Source of the DNA: CAYXSX01 sp964467925 | Lineage (GTDB): Bacteria; Pseudomonadota; Alphaproteobacteria; Micavibrionales; Micavibrionaceae | DNA: 64,000 nucleotides | Reading direction: 5' to 3' | Assembly: GCA_964467925.1 (NCBI GenBank) | Contig: CAYXSX010000001.1 | Coordinates: forward strand, 310,001-374,000 | Part shown: one piece after another, positions 46,763-55,348 of the stretch | Layout: every line of letters starts with the position of its first letter | Position numbering within the stretch: the stretch's first letter is position 1 | Position numbers and translations under genes: made by a program | Notes under the pieces: model-generated | What the model was told of the DNA's origin: nothing | Seen by the model: the letters and a program-made list of their open reading frames with translations, nothing else | Database searches by the model: none

Positions 46763-48319
46763 CTAAATATAAAATTTGAACGGCTGGCGCTGAGCGTCCT
46801 TGGCACTGCCCATAACCAAAACCTCTCCGACCTTTTCTGCAAATCTGATCGTCACTGGAAGAGCGTCATTATAGTTACAATTGTTATAGTTAATTTTGGT
46901 CAGCTTCATGATGTCGGAAAGTACGACGTCGATTTCCGGAAACTCACCTGTCGCGCGCAGGACGGTGACAAAAATCGGATTCGGAGTTTCCGGTCCCATG
47001 TACGTGTCAATTCGGGGCACATATCCTGACGTCCAGAGATATGCGTCTCTGTCACCTAGAATCAGGGCCGTCCCACGAATGCACGGGTAGTCTCCGTCCC
47101 GGTAGAATTTTGTTTCGCCATGGCTTGGTCGTATGCGTACCGCAACAATGTTTGTGCCCTCGGGAACGGCATTCGAGAAAGCGCGCCACTCATCATCGTT
47201 AAATTTGGTCTTTCCGTGTATGAATAGTTCCTTCGGGGGCGCACCGAATTTTTCGGAATATGTATCCAGAACGGTTGAAATCATTTTCTTAGCGGCATCT
47301 TCGGATAGATGAAACTCCTTATCCTCCGTCATCCACGGGCCGTTTGCGCCGCGAAAGACGACACCGTCCCCTTCACTCAAAAACATTTGTGCGGCACAGC
47401 AAGCATGGTTCTTGGGGTGATTAGGGATCAGCTTAAATACGAGACCGATATAGCAGACCCCTTCGCGCATTTTGGCAATCTTCCACGGAGGGGATGTCTG
47501 GCTCTTGTAGTAAAGGGCTGTTCCAAGATTCCAAGCGATTGTCGCTGCATCTTGGACGCCGCGTATAGGGTTTCCGGCCTTGTTTAGAAAAATTTTCGGG
47601 GCCAGTGTGGTTTCCCGGATGAGTTGGCAGGGCTGGCCGCTTTTTAACATTCTGGCCTTAATCTGACGATGGAAGTCAGGAATATCGTCGAAGATTTCCT
47701 CATTCTCCAATCCGTCCAGAACGGGAGTCAGCAACGGCAAATCGGCCTTCGATTTCTGCTTTCGTGAGAATTCGCCGCGTACGGTCTCGTCTTTGGGCTT
47801 GCTGGATTGTGGGCGACAACGCTCGAAGACGAGTTCCGGGAGCACGAAAATCCAGAGGTCGATATGCTTTTCCTCGTTCCGACCATGCGTCTCGACCAGA
47901 TTGACGAACAGGTCTGCCGTCTTGGAAACCGCCTCGTGATGATTTTCAAACGAGGTGCGTCTTGTCAGCTCTGATAACTCGATTGAGTACCTGGTTGTAT
48001 CGCCGGTATCGGGCCTGAGGCCGAACGCCTCATGAAGCCCCGGAAAGTCGGATAGGTGGGGGCGGAACAATTTCTCACGCTTGGTACGCGCAGGGACAGC
48101 GATGCCTCGAATAGCTTCGGCGAGCCATGCATCAAACAGGCGGTGTCCGTTTTCCGTCGCAATTACGCCTAGTGAGATGTTGGGTCGGCCTGGCTGGCGA
48201 TGCGGACCATACAGGAACAGTCCATCTTTCGGGTGGTCAAGAGATTGCCCCAACCCGAATTCAAGGTCCGGCTCGTCGATATGGATCACCTTCAGCGAGG
48301 TCTCGGGGAATTCGGTCAA
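46763..48319 (-). CDS. Short prokaryotic Argonaute (MID-PIWI) of a SPARTA-type system
   Basis: A 518-residue protein with the length and sequence pattern of short Argonautes. It has no N or PAZ domain. The MID part is about residues 120-290. The PIWI part includes PPWKIAKMREGVCYIGLVFK, where the first catalytic Asp is absent, then CCAAQMFLSEGDGVVFRG, ELFIHGKTKFND and the C-terminal LSDIMKLTKINYN and LPVTIRFAEKVGE. Like other short Argonautes it is probably catalytically dead and uses an RNA guide to sense DNA. The ATG overlaps the stop of the TIR-APAZ gene (48316-48319), so both subunits are co-translated to form a complex. Confidence 0.88.
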   Translation of the reverse strand: MTEFPETSLKVIHIDEPDLEFGLGQSLDHPKDGLFLYGPHRQPGRPNISLGVIATENGHRLFDAWLAEAIRGIAVPARTKREKLFRPHLSDFPGLHEAFGLRPDTGDTTRYSIELSELTRRTSFENHHEAVSKTADLFVNLVETHGRNEEKHIDLWIFVLPELVFERCRPQSSKPKDETVRGEFSRKQKSKADLPLLTPVLDGLENEEIFDDIPDFHRQIKARMLKSGQPCQLIRETTLAPKIFLNKAGNPIRGVQDAATIAWNLGTALYYKSQTSPPWKIAKMREGVCYIGLVFKLIPNHPKNHACCAAQMFLSEGDGVVFRGANGPWMTEDKEFHLSEDAAKKMISTVLDTYSEKFGAPPKELFIHGKTKFNDDEWRAFSNAVPEGTNIVAVRIRPSHGETKFYRDGDYPCIRGTALILGDRDAYLWTSGYVPRIDTYMGPETPNPIFVTVLRATGEFPEIDVVLSDIMKLTKINYNNCNYNDALPVTIRFAEKVGEVLVMGSAKDAQRQPFKFYI

Positions 48320-49695
48320 ATGTCATCCTCCGAGAGATATCCCGCGACGGTTGACTCGTCGGGTTCGCCTTCGTCTTCGTTCTGCCGGTTAGTTTGGCGG
48401 GCGGTGACGGGGGATGTGCCTTGAATCGGCATTCCGTCGACGAGGACAGCGCTGTTTGCGCCAGCCGCAAGGGAAACGTACGGACTGTCTCCCGCCAGCA
48501 GTTCGATGAACGCCATCAGGCGCCCGTGCCACTGCTTGTTCCGCCAGCCACTGCATATGGATCGGCGCAGCCTGTGTTGCGTCCTGTGATCGGCAATGAT
48601 GACGCCTTTCGTATCCCCGTCGGCCTCGGAGAAGAGAACGCGGCTCTTCAGGCGATAATGCGGGAAGGGGAACAAGCTGGGCTGAGCGCTTACGCCGTAC
48701 TCCCATACCTTTCCGCGGGCGATATTCCTCAGCATTGATCTGCGCACTTGACCTTGTCGCCCCCAGGAAACATGGCGGCCGATCCCGATTTTGTCGTCAC
48801 TGACCACCTGGGCGAGTCCGTTGGCATACTCCCGTTCGAGGAAGCCTTCGCGCTTGCAGTGCTGCTCCCAGCTCTGGCGCAGTAGGTTGACGATCATTCG
48901 AGAAGATTCTTGCGGTTCAATTCCGATCTCCTCCCAACCCGACTCAACAAACTCGCTGTAAGGAATTGTTCCGGTTTGCTCGAAGCGTCCGATTCCGGAT
49001 AAGTGTTCCTCAAAATCCAGGGGAGACGCGAATGTCAGAAAGCCACCGGCGTGCGGTATCGCAGCATATGGAAACGCGCGATCGAGACTTTGAATTGCGC
49101 TGTGACCGCCAAACCCTTTGACCTTTACAAACCGTAAGTCATCGGGAACGCTCAGTATCCGTAGCCAGTTGGAGGTCAGTGTTTCCGGTTCATCCCTGAG
49201 GGTTATGGAGCGGCGACGTTGGTACAGTGCCCAGTTTGGATGGATGTGGCCTTGCGATACTTTCGGGACGTTCTGGCGTTCGAGCGCTTGTAGAAGCTCG
49301 ATCAGGCCGTTCGCCCAGCCGTGTTCAAAATCAACATACTGCTTGCTGCCGATACCAAAGAGCTTTTTGTAGCGTTGGATTTTCAGGGGAATGATGAAGT
49401 TTGGATCATTTAGAGATTTTACGAGATCACTGCCAATCTCAATCTCTTCGATGACGCCTGGTCGTTGGAGAGTTTGATCGCTGCAACAGAGCAGCATCTT
49501 GATGGCGCTATGTTGCAGGGCATTGGTTATCTTGAGACGCCAACCATCTCCTGGTTCCAGGTTCAGAATATCGGCGAACACCTTGTATCCGGCGGCCTCC
49601 AATCGGGGGGCCAGCCACAGGGTGAAGGCGTCGTCTCCCGGCGTTGCCTTGGAGACGAAGATCGTATCGCGCGGAGGTGGTGAGGTTGAGCTCAT
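48316..49695 (-). CDS. TIR-APAZ effector protein of a SPARTA-type system
   Basis: A 459-residue protein. The N-terminal TIR domain (about 9-125) begins TIFVSKATPGDDAFTLWL, continues GYKVFADILNLEPGDGW, and has GVIEEIEIG with Glu83/84 where the NADase Glu is expected. From about 155 the APAZ region begins with RRSITLRDEPETLTSNWLRI and runs to about 420; the last 40 residues look disordered. In known systems the TIR domain degrades NAD(P)+ when the Argonaute subunit recognises invader DNA, killing or arresting the cell. It is the first gene of a two-gene operon. Confidence 0.9.
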   Translation of the reverse strand: MSSTSPPPRDTIFVSKATPGDDAFTLWLAPRLEAAGYKVFADILNLEPGDGWRLKITNALQHSAIKMLLCCSDQTLQRPGVIEEIEIGSDLVKSLNDPNFIIPLKIQRYKKLFGIGSKQYVDFEHGWANGLIELLQALERQNVPKVSQGHIHPNWALYQRRRSITLRDEPETLTSNWLRILSVPDDLRFVKVKGFGGHSAIQSLDRAFPYAAIPHAGGFLTFASPLDFEEHLSGIGRFEQTGTIPYSEFVESGWEEIGIEPQESSRMIVNLLRQSWEQHCKREGFLEREYANGLAQVVSDDKIGIGRHVSWGRQGQVRRSMLRNIARGKVWEYGVSAQPSLFPFPHYRLKSRVLFSEADGDTKGVIIADHRTQHRLRRSICSGWRNKQWHGRLMAFIELLAGDSPYVSLAAGANSAVLVDGMPIQGTSPVTARQTNRQNEDEGEPDESTVAGYLSEDDI

Positions 49696-50047
49696 AGCTC
49701 ACCCTACCGCAATATATGGACAATTTGTAGCGGTCCGTGAACCTGCCCACACAATATATGCGGAGGCTCGGCGACCGACGTACTGGGGCATCGAGTTTAC
49801 GGTTGTCTGGCGATACGGTTTTCTGGAGCGGGTGAGGGCTCGATGCTTCGGACGCGCCAATCAGAACGCGCGATCAAACGGCGCGGATCGTTTGCCGGGA
49901 TGAAACGCCTGGACGTTTCGATGGCCTCGCCAGAGGCCACACGCAGGGGGTTGGACAGGGGGGCGGAACGCCCCCTTCCCGAGGGACGCAACAGCGGCCC
50001 GAGAAGATGGCGTGGCCATGCCACGCACATCTTGCGCGCAGCGCATT
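49696..50047. other. Gene-free stretch upstream of the SPARTA operon
   Basis: No convincing ORF. The promoter of the SPARTA operon should lie here; no clear hexamers were identified. Composition turns GC-rich from about 49,890 on. Confidence 0.35.
50005..50033. promoter_or_regulatory. Inverted repeat upstream of the gene at 50048
   Basis: Arms AGATGGCGTGGC and GCCACGC-A-CATCT flank CAT, with one unpaired base. It ends 14 bp before the ATG at 50048 and could be an operator. Confidence 0.4.
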
Positions 50048-50647
50048 ATGCAGATTGGTGAAGCGGTAGTGCGGTCCAGATGGATCGGGTCAGGACGGGG
50101 CGACCCTCCTCGCTCGGAGCCGGTCAAGCGCCACTTCCCCGAGCGCACCCTGACGCCGGAACAGGCCCGCGCGGTGATCGGCGCGCTCGCCTTCCGCCGC
50201 CAGGTCGGGGGCGAGTTGGAGCACGAACTTGCCACCGCGATCATCCAGCGGCTGAAGCCCGAGGACTATGAGGCGCTGAGCGAGGCCCTCGCGCGTCCGG
50301 GCGGGCTCGATGAACATGCCGCCGACGAGCGGCTTGAGAAGGCGCTCGCGGCCCTCAATTCACCTTCCAGCTACCGGCTGCTCCAGAAGCTCAAGGGGCG
50401 TGAGGCCGCGACGGTGCCCCGCAAGGCGGGCAAGACGCTCCGGCTGGAAGAGGATTTGAACGAGATCAGGGGCTATTTCGAGAAAGGCTTGCTGCCGGGC
50501 GATGCCTTCATCGACGCGCCGGACGTGCCGCCGGGGCTCAATCCGCGTGTCGTCTCGCTCTGGATGGGGAAGAAGCGGCCCAAGATCGCCGAGGATCACC
50601 TTGCTTACGTGCTGGAGCGCTGCCGGGCGCTGGATCGCGGAGTTTGA
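50048..50647 (+). CDS. Hypothetical protein of the mobile element, about 199 aa
   Basis: About 199 residues from ATG 50048; the frame is open from 50012. The core (LTPEQARAVIGALAFRRQVG; LNPRVVSLWMGKKRPKIAED) is soluble, helical and GC-rich in codon use like the mob genes. No family recognised. It lies downstream of an inverted repeat and upstream of a convergent toxin-antitoxin locus. Confidence 0.5.
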   Translation: MQIGEAVVRSRWIGSGRGDPPRSEPVKRHFPERTLTPEQARAVIGALAFRRQVGGELEHELATAIIQRLKPEDYEALSEALARPGGLDEHAADERLEKALAALNSPSSYRLLQKLKGREAATVPRKAGKTLRLEEDLNEIRGYFEKGLLPGDAFIDAPDVPPGLNPRVVSLWMGKKRPKIAEDHLAYVLERCRALDRGV

Positions 50648-50650
50648 TGC

Positions 50651-50951
50651 TTAAGCGGTCGATAGCTGTGCGGGAAGGTCCATTCGCTCATGGACCACCC
50701 GGACGATGAATACGCCACCCGGCTTCAACGAGATACACGATCAGGTGCTTTTCATAGCGGTAGATGCGCACTGGCGGCTGGAACTCTGTGCGCTCCGGGG
50801 CGAGGTCCGGGTTCTCCGCCAACTGGCCGAACCGGGTCTCCAGCCCTGACAGATATTTCCGGCGCTGCTCGTGCCCCCATTGCTGCTGGGTGTAAAGGCC
50901 GATGTTCCGGATGTCGCTCTGCGCCTTCTTCGAGACGCGGAAGCGGGCCAT
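50651..50951 (-). pseudogene. parE: ParE toxin, frameshifted near its C-terminus
   Basis: A ParE/RelE-fold toxin (begins ARFRVSKKAQSDIRNIGLY). The present frame runs normally to YLVEAG and then ends WRIHRPGGP. If one base is removed near 50718 the frame reads GVFIVRVVHERMDLPAQL, the normal ParE C-terminus, ending at TAA 50651. Intact ParE poisons DNA gyrase. The altered tail probably inactivates it unless the shift is a sequencing error. It overlaps the parD stop. Confidence 0.8.
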
Positions 50952-51184
50952 CAGCCCTTATCCAGATCCGACTGGATGGCCTCCATGCTGAAATCTTCGG
51001 CGACGCCGCTCTCGACCCCTTCGGTGATCGCGGCCTGAAGCTGGGCGTGCTGTGCCGCCCGCTCCTGATCGCGCCGGATCAGGTCGCGGACATAGTCGCT
51101 CGCGTTACTGTAGCGGCCCGTGCGGGCCTGCGCCTCGACCCAATGCTTCATTGGGTCCGGCAGAGATACGTTCATTGTTGCCAT
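50951..51184 (-). CDS. parD: ParD antitoxin
   Basis: 77 residues from ATG 51184; the frame continues to 51232, but that part looks non-coding. Ribbon-helix-helix N-terminus (ATMNVSLPDPMKHWVEAQ; YVRDLIRRDQE) and an acidic C-terminal toxin-binding tail. It represses its own operon and neutralises ParE. Stop and parE start overlap (TGATG). Confidence 0.85.
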   Translation of the reverse strand: MATMNVSLPDPMKHWVEAQARTGRYSNASDYVRDLIRRDQERAAQHAQLQAAITEGVESGVAEDFSMEAIQSDLDKG

Positions 51185-51271
51185 TCGATCCTCCATATCA
51201 ACAGTATGGCAGAGATTGGCAAACTTTGTCAAATTTCAGAGCGCCCCGTGGGGCGGACATGCTGGCTGAGG

Positions 51272-51523
51272 CTATAGGCCACCATCGCGCCTCATATCGG
51301 CCTGTACGGCGGCGCGGATGTCTTCCTTGTCGAGGGCGGACGCCCCGCGCTCCTCGGCGGCGATCAGAGCGGCGCGGATGCGCTCGATCTCAGCCATACG
51401 GCTTTGTTTCTCCCGCAGGGCCTCACGCACGACCTCGCTGTCGGAGGCATACTGGCCCGTGGCGAGCTGGGCCTGAATCCACGCTTCCTGCGTCTCTGTC
51501 ACGGTGATGCTTTTCTTGATCAT
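51272..51523 (-). CDS. Orphan ParD-like antitoxin
   Basis: An 83-residue ribbon-helix-helix antitoxin (KSITVTETQEAWIQAQLATG; YASDSEVVREALREKQ). Its toxin is missing. After the stop, a GTG-started frame reads AYSLSQHV, like the first residues of a ParE, and stops after 17 codons (about 51222-51275), so the toxin seems to have been deleted. Confidence 0.7.
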   Translation of the reverse strand: MIKKSITVTETQEAWIQAQLATGQYASDSEVVREALREKQSRMAEIERIRAALIAAEERGASALDKEDIRAAVQADMRRDGGL

Positions 51524-51617
51524 GGCTTGGTACTCTCAATGCTCCTTATTCCTACTTTATCCTACCATATGAGCGTATTCGAATGCAAGTAAGCCGCCCC
51601 GAGCGGCGGCGCGCCGC

Positions 51618-51782
51618 CTATCGCAGAAACGTCAAATCCTCAAACTCGGCGAGCCTCGGATCGCTTTCGGGCGCTTCGCGAACCGGCGGGTCGCGTTCGA
51701 GATCGCGGATGAGCTGATCGAACAGTCCGCGCCGCCGGAAGACTGATGTGCCGTCGCAGCACTCTCGGATCTGCACCAAATG
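51618..51782 (-). pseudogene. C-terminal fragment of an unidentified protein
   Basis: An open frame of about 54 codons with no start (ends EFEDLTFLR). It contains GLFDQLIRDLERDPPVREAP and has coding-like GC-rich composition. It looks like the tail of a longer gene cut by a deletion. Parent gene not identified. Confidence 0.4.
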
Positions 51783-51861
51783 TGTCTAGACATCTTGACC
51801 CTCCGCGATTAGAGACGAAGTGCGGCGCCGAGGTCCTCCTATCTGGTTTAGGCATGTACCA

Positions 51862-52518
51862 GTGAAAGACGAAATTCAATTCGAGCTCGACCTGCTGATG
51901 CACTATAAGAAGCAGTTTGTCGGCGAGCCGCTAGATAATCAAAGCGGGGATAAAAAAAGTATTGATTCACATTTTCGGTATACGGTGTGGACTCCTCTAT
52001 TTAACAAAGTGCCTATTCCGATTTGGGACTTCGATCCGGGTCCAGTTGAAGCAGACAAGGTTGTCGTCGGCAGCAAAGAATATTTAATAGCAATATATTT
52101 ATGTCATAAATTTTATAGATCATATCTTGTTGATCTAAAACCTCTGAATTCATTGGCGATACTTGAGTTTTTTGACAAAGAATCTCCTGCTTATCAAAAA
52201 TTATCTGGAAAGTCTTTCAATTTTCAGTATATAAACGACGTAGACATTGTCGCATTACGGCAGTGTATTTCGCAAATTGTCTGTGATGACGATTTTTACA
52301 GCGATAATAGTGCATTTTTTGATTCACTGTGGAACATGCCGAAGAAAAGAACCGCTCCTGAGAACAGGGTTGCGGACAAACAGATGGGTACTAAGCACAC
52401 CAAGGAGTTTTTGGATGCCGTCAATCAAGGTGCGGCTCTAACTGGTGAGACCAAGCGAGATTTTGTCGAGGGCGCGGTACGCGAACGCCTCAAGGCGCTG
52501 GGTATTTCATACGAGTAG
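51862..52518 (+). CDS. Hypothetical AT-rich protein, about 218 aa
   Basis: The frame is open from GTG 51820; GTG 51862 or ATG 51898 are likelier starts. The protein (QFELDLLMHYKKQFVGEPLD; YLIAIYLCHKFYRSYLVDL) looks soluble with aromatic-rich strands. The last 45 residues (GTKHTKEFLDAVNQGAAL and FVEGAVRERLKALG) are a separate helical section. No family recognised. Its low GC contrasts with the genes on both sides, suggesting separate acquisition. Confidence 0.5.
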   Translation: MKDEIQFELDLLMHYKKQFVGEPLDNQSGDKKSIDSHFRYTVWTPLFNKVPIPIWDFDPGPVEADKVVVGSKEYLIAIYLCHKFYRSYLVDLKPLNSLAILEFFDKESPAYQKLSGKSFNFQYINDVDIVALRQCISQIVCDDDFYSDNSAFFDSLWNMPKKRTAPENRVADKQMGTKHTKEFLDAVNQGAALTGETKRDFVEGAVRERLKALGISYE

Positions 52519-52795
52519 CTGGGCAAGAATTCCGATTGGCATGATCGCCTCCGCTCAAGGGGCGGCGCATCAACATTGCTCGGCCCAGTGTGGGTAGACG
52601 CATCATCAATGCGGGTTCCCACATTTAGCTGGTGCGGGTACCCGCATTCGCTTATCCTAACGTCACAACCCTGACGACGCGTCACCGACGTACGCAAGTT
52701 AGCCGCCTGCCTACGCATTGATCCGAATTCAACACCCTTCGGGGTGAACGGCACCTGCTTGCCCGACCACCGACAATTTCCTGAAGGAGGATGCC

Positions 52796-53275
52796 ATGAC
52801 CAGACGACAGTTGATGTTGGCGGGTGTCGCGGCGGGGGCGCTGCTGCTCGCCGGGTGCTCCGAACAGGAGCGCCGCGAAATCCGCGCCCAAGAGGAGCGG
52901 ATTGCCGCTGAAGCGGCACGCCAGCAGCGTCTTGCGATGCAGTACGCCACTGACGTTGCCGCGGAAACCAAGCGGCTGGCCGACCAGCTTCAGGCGGAGA
53001 CGGACAGGCTGTTCAACGAAGACCTGACCGCGGTTCTGCAGGTGGTCTCCATCCTCGTCGTTTCCTGCGGGCTGCTCGCCTTCGTCGTCTACTCGTTCCG
53101 CCGTCTCGGTGAGTTCGTGAGCGGCGAGCGCACCAAGCGCCATGACATGACGCTCAAGGCGCTTGTCAGCGACCCGCATCTCAGTCCTCAGCAGCGCGAG
53201 AAGGTCTATCTGCGGCTGGCAGAGGCTGCGAACCGTGGCGGTACGCCCCTCCTTGGCTACGGGGGCGACGCATGA
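52796..53275 (+). CDS. Lipoprotein with a coiled coil and a transmembrane helix
   Basis: A 159-residue protein. A twin-Arg-like N-terminus leads to the lipobox LLLAGC (Cys near residue 21). Residues 25-80 form a charged coiled coil (REIRAQEERIAAEAARQQ). A transmembrane helix (VVSILVVSCGLLAFVVYSF) and a cytoplasmic-type tail follow. AAGGAGG stands six bases before the ATG. It overlaps the next frame by 4 bp. Function unknown. Confidence 0.65.
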   Translation: MTRRQLMLAGVAAGALLLAGCSEQERREIRAQEERIAAEAARQQRLAMQYATDVAAETKRLADQLQAETDRLFNEDLTAVLQVVSILVVSCGLLAFVVYSFRRLGEFVSGERTKRHDMTLKALVSDPHLSPQQREKVYLRLAEAANRGGTPLLGYGGDA

Positions 53276-53472
53276 CTGACTTCAACAATGCCCCCCGCAT
53301 GTCCACTGGCGGCAACGGCGGCCCGCCGGGACAGGAACTGCTCTCGGTCAGCCTGTCGCTGCTCGCCGCCGTGCTCGGCACCCCGTACCTGTTCAGCCTT
53401 ATCGGCCCGGTGCAGCGTCGAAGCGGTGTTCCCCGACGATGTCTCGGGCGGCGGGGATTTCATAAACCGTAA
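53272..53472 (+). pseudogene. Truncated gene fused at its 3' side to recombinase DNA
   Basis: The N-terminal 48 residues (TDFNNAPRMSTGG...; LLSVSLSLLAAVLGTPYLF, a transmembrane stretch) continue the lipoprotein operon. After about 53,415 the frame enters recombinase sequence out of phase and ends at 53472, so the true 3' end is lost. Confidence 0.55.
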
Positions 53473-53963
53473 GGGCATGGTTGCGCTGCTTGCCTATCTC
53501 GATGCGCGGTCCCACGAACGCTACGTCGTGATCTTCGACGACCTGAAGCGCTATTCCCGCGATGTGGAGTTCCACCTGAAGCTCCGCCGCATCTCGATGC
53601 GCGAGTTGGAAGCCGAGATCGGCAAGGTCGTCGACCGCATGATGGATGTGACCAACACCCGCGCCCTGAAAGCGTTCGAGGACCGTATTGAGGCCTTGGA
53701 ACGGGACAAGCTGTTCGCGCTCGAAATGGCCTCTCGGAAGCCGGAACCCGTTCGCCCCTTCGGAGAGATGTTTGAACTCTCCACGAGCTTCCTAGCAAAC
53801 CCTTATGATAGCTGGAAAAATGGTGGGTCGAAGGCTCGCAATGTGGTCATCAGATTGGCCTTCGAGGGGCGTCTAGAATACACCCGCGAAACCGGCTGTT
53901 TGAACACCAAAAAATCTAACGTTTTTAGGGTGTTAGACGAACTTAGAATGTCGGGAAAAGCGG
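53420..53963 (+). pseudogene. Serine recombinase remnant, N-terminus and centre deleted
   Basis: In frame from EAVFPDDVSGGGDF through YVVIFDDLKRYSRDVEFHLK, a late part of the resolvase catalytic domain. Then, without the usual DNA-binding and zinc-ribbon region, it passes to the C-terminal coiled coil (FEDRIEALERDKLFALEMAS) and tail. The catalytic Ser region is missing. The frame remains open through the tRNA-Leu in antisense (VVPPERLELS). It is the likely integrase of the island, now inactive. Confidence 0.8.
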
Positions 53964-54048
53964 TGGTGCCCCCGGAGAGACTCGAACTCTCACTCCTTTC
54001 GGAACCGGATTTTGAATCCGGCGCGTCTACCAATTCCACCACAGGGGC
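53964..54048 (-). tRNA. tRNA-Leu(CAA)
   Basis: An 85-nt tRNA with encoded CCA. Acceptor GCCCCTG pairs with CGGGGGC, the anticodon stem CCGGA/TCCGG encloses loop TTCAAAA (anticodon CAA), there is a long variable arm as in class II tRNAs, and the T-arm is GAGAG-TTCGAGT-CTCTC. Its 3' end points into the island, the usual orientation for an integration target. Confidence 0.96.
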
Positions 54049-54120
54049 TTGACGGGTGTCAGTAATCGGGTATCTGTAATCGGTAACCGGAAAAAATTCA
54101 ACCGCAATCTTGAAAAAACC

Positions 54121-54744
54121 ATGACCGCCATTCGCCCCATATCCGAGGTTCTGACCGATTTGACCGCCGAATTACCGCCGGAGAAAATCTGCACCTTCGA
54201 CCTTTTGGAGGCTTTGCACGAGCGGGGGTTCGGCATTTTGATCTTTATTTTCGCCCTGCCCGCCGCCCTGCCCCTGCCCGGGCTTGGCATTAACACGGTG
54301 ATCGCGCTGCCACTTTTGTTCCTGACGGTGCAACAAGCCATGGGCCGCCACAGAATATGGGTGCCGGAATGGATGAAATATAAATCGATCTCGCGCGCGC
54401 AGTTCGAGGGGTTTATCAATATGGCCGTGCCGCATTTGCGGAGGCTGGAATTCCTGATCCGACCACGGCTGGGCTTTGTCACGCAAGGGGTTTTTTCGCT
54501 TTTGATCGGGCTGGCGGGCGTGATTATGACGCTGTCGATCTGCGTTCCCCTGCCGCTGACCAACACGGTGCCGGCCTTTGGCGTTGCCCTGATGGCACTG
54601 GGCGTTGTGATGCGCGACGGGCTGGCCGTGATTGCAGGCATGATTATCGGCCTGACCTGGACGGTCGGGATTTTTTACATCCTGATTTTCATGGGCGCGC
54701 AGGGGCTGGAGATGGTCAAAGACACGATCCTGAGCTATATTTAG
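54121..54744 (+). CDS. ExoD family membrane protein
   Basis: 207 residues from ATG 54121; the longer frame from 54049 runs out of the tRNA. The ExoD pattern is clear: FDLLEALHERGFGILIFIFA and LPAALPLPGLGINTVIALPL, followed by IWVPEWMKYKSISR and further transmembrane helices. ExoD was first linked to exopolysaccharide production in rhizobia; biochemical function is unclear. It is followed closely by dsbB. Confidence 0.85.
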   Translation: MTAIRPISEVLTDLTAELPPEKICTFDLLEALHERGFGILIFIFALPAALPLPGLGINTVIALPLLFLTVQQAMGRHRIWVPEWMKYKSISRAQFEGFINMAVPHLRRLEFLIRPRLGFVTQGVFSLLIGLAGVIMTLSICVPLPLTNTVPAFGVALMALGVVMRDGLAVIAGMIIGLTWTVGIFYILIFMGAQGLEMVKDTILSYI

Positions 54745-54748
54745 CACC

Positions 54749-55270
54749 ATGATGAAAGTGCTCTGCACCCTTAAACGCCTGATGTCCTTCCCCGTTGCGG
54801 TGCTAGCGGGGATCGCCCTGATTTCAGCCTTCTCCCTTGGGGCGGCGCTTACGGCGCAATATGTTTACGGGCTGGAGCCGTGCATCTTATGCCTTTACCA
54901 GCGCGCGCCGTTTGCGATCGCACTTGTGCTGGCGATCATGGGATTGGCGTTTTTCCGTCATAGAAGCGCGCCTGTTGTGGCGCTGTGCGCGCTGGCCTTC
55001 GCGGCCAACAGCGTGATTGCCGCTTACCATGTGGGCGTGGAGCAGCACTGGTGGGCTTCATTTCTGGAGGGTTGCGCCGTGCCTGATTTGGGAGATAACC
55101 CCGCGGCCCTGCTGGATACCATCATGAGCGCCAAAGCCGTACGGTGCGATGAAATCGCGTGGAAAGACCCCGTTTTCGGGCAATCCATGGCGTTTTATAA
55201 TGTGGTTTTATGCGCCGGACTGGCCGTAGTCTGCGGCCTAAGCGCTTATTTTATAAAGAAAAAAGATTAA
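54749..55270 (+). CDS. dsbB: Disulfide bond formation protein DsbB
   Basis: A 173-residue four-helix membrane protein. The first redox pair is EPCILCLYQR after the first helix; the second pair is Cys in EGCAVPD and VRCDEIAW in the second periplasmic loop. DsbB reoxidises DsbA and passes electrons to ubiquinone. The start follows the exoD-like stop by four bases, so they are probably co-transcribed. Two consecutive ATGs; the first is taken. Confidence 0.9.
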   Translation: MMKVLCTLKRLMSFPVAVLAGIALISAFSLGAALTAQYVYGLEPCILCLYQRAPFAIALVLAIMGLAFFRHRSAPVVALCALAFAANSVIAAYHVGVEQHWWASFLEGCAVPDLGDNPAALLDTIMSAKAVRCDEIAWKDPVFGQSMAFYNVVLCAGLAVVCGLSAYFIKKKD

Positions 55271-55340
55271 CCACTAAGACACTAAGTAAAAATAAGTCTT
55301 CGTTAAATAACCCCTTAGTGTTTCTTAGTGTCTTAGTGGT
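55270..55340. repeat. Long inverted repeat (ACCACTAAG type)
   Basis: Arms ACCACTAAGACACTAAG (55270-55286) and CTTAGTGTCTTAGTGGT (55324-55340) are perfectly complementary. It lies between convergent dsbB and a small gene and may terminate both. It is the same kind as the outer arms at 58798-58942, here without an inserted element. Confidence 0.75.
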
Positions 55341-55348
55341 AAAAACCT

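Noticed and set aside
54049..54120. N-terminal extension of the exoD-like gene
   Set aside because: It begins within tRNA-flanking DNA and the translation is not family-like; ATG 54121 is preferred.
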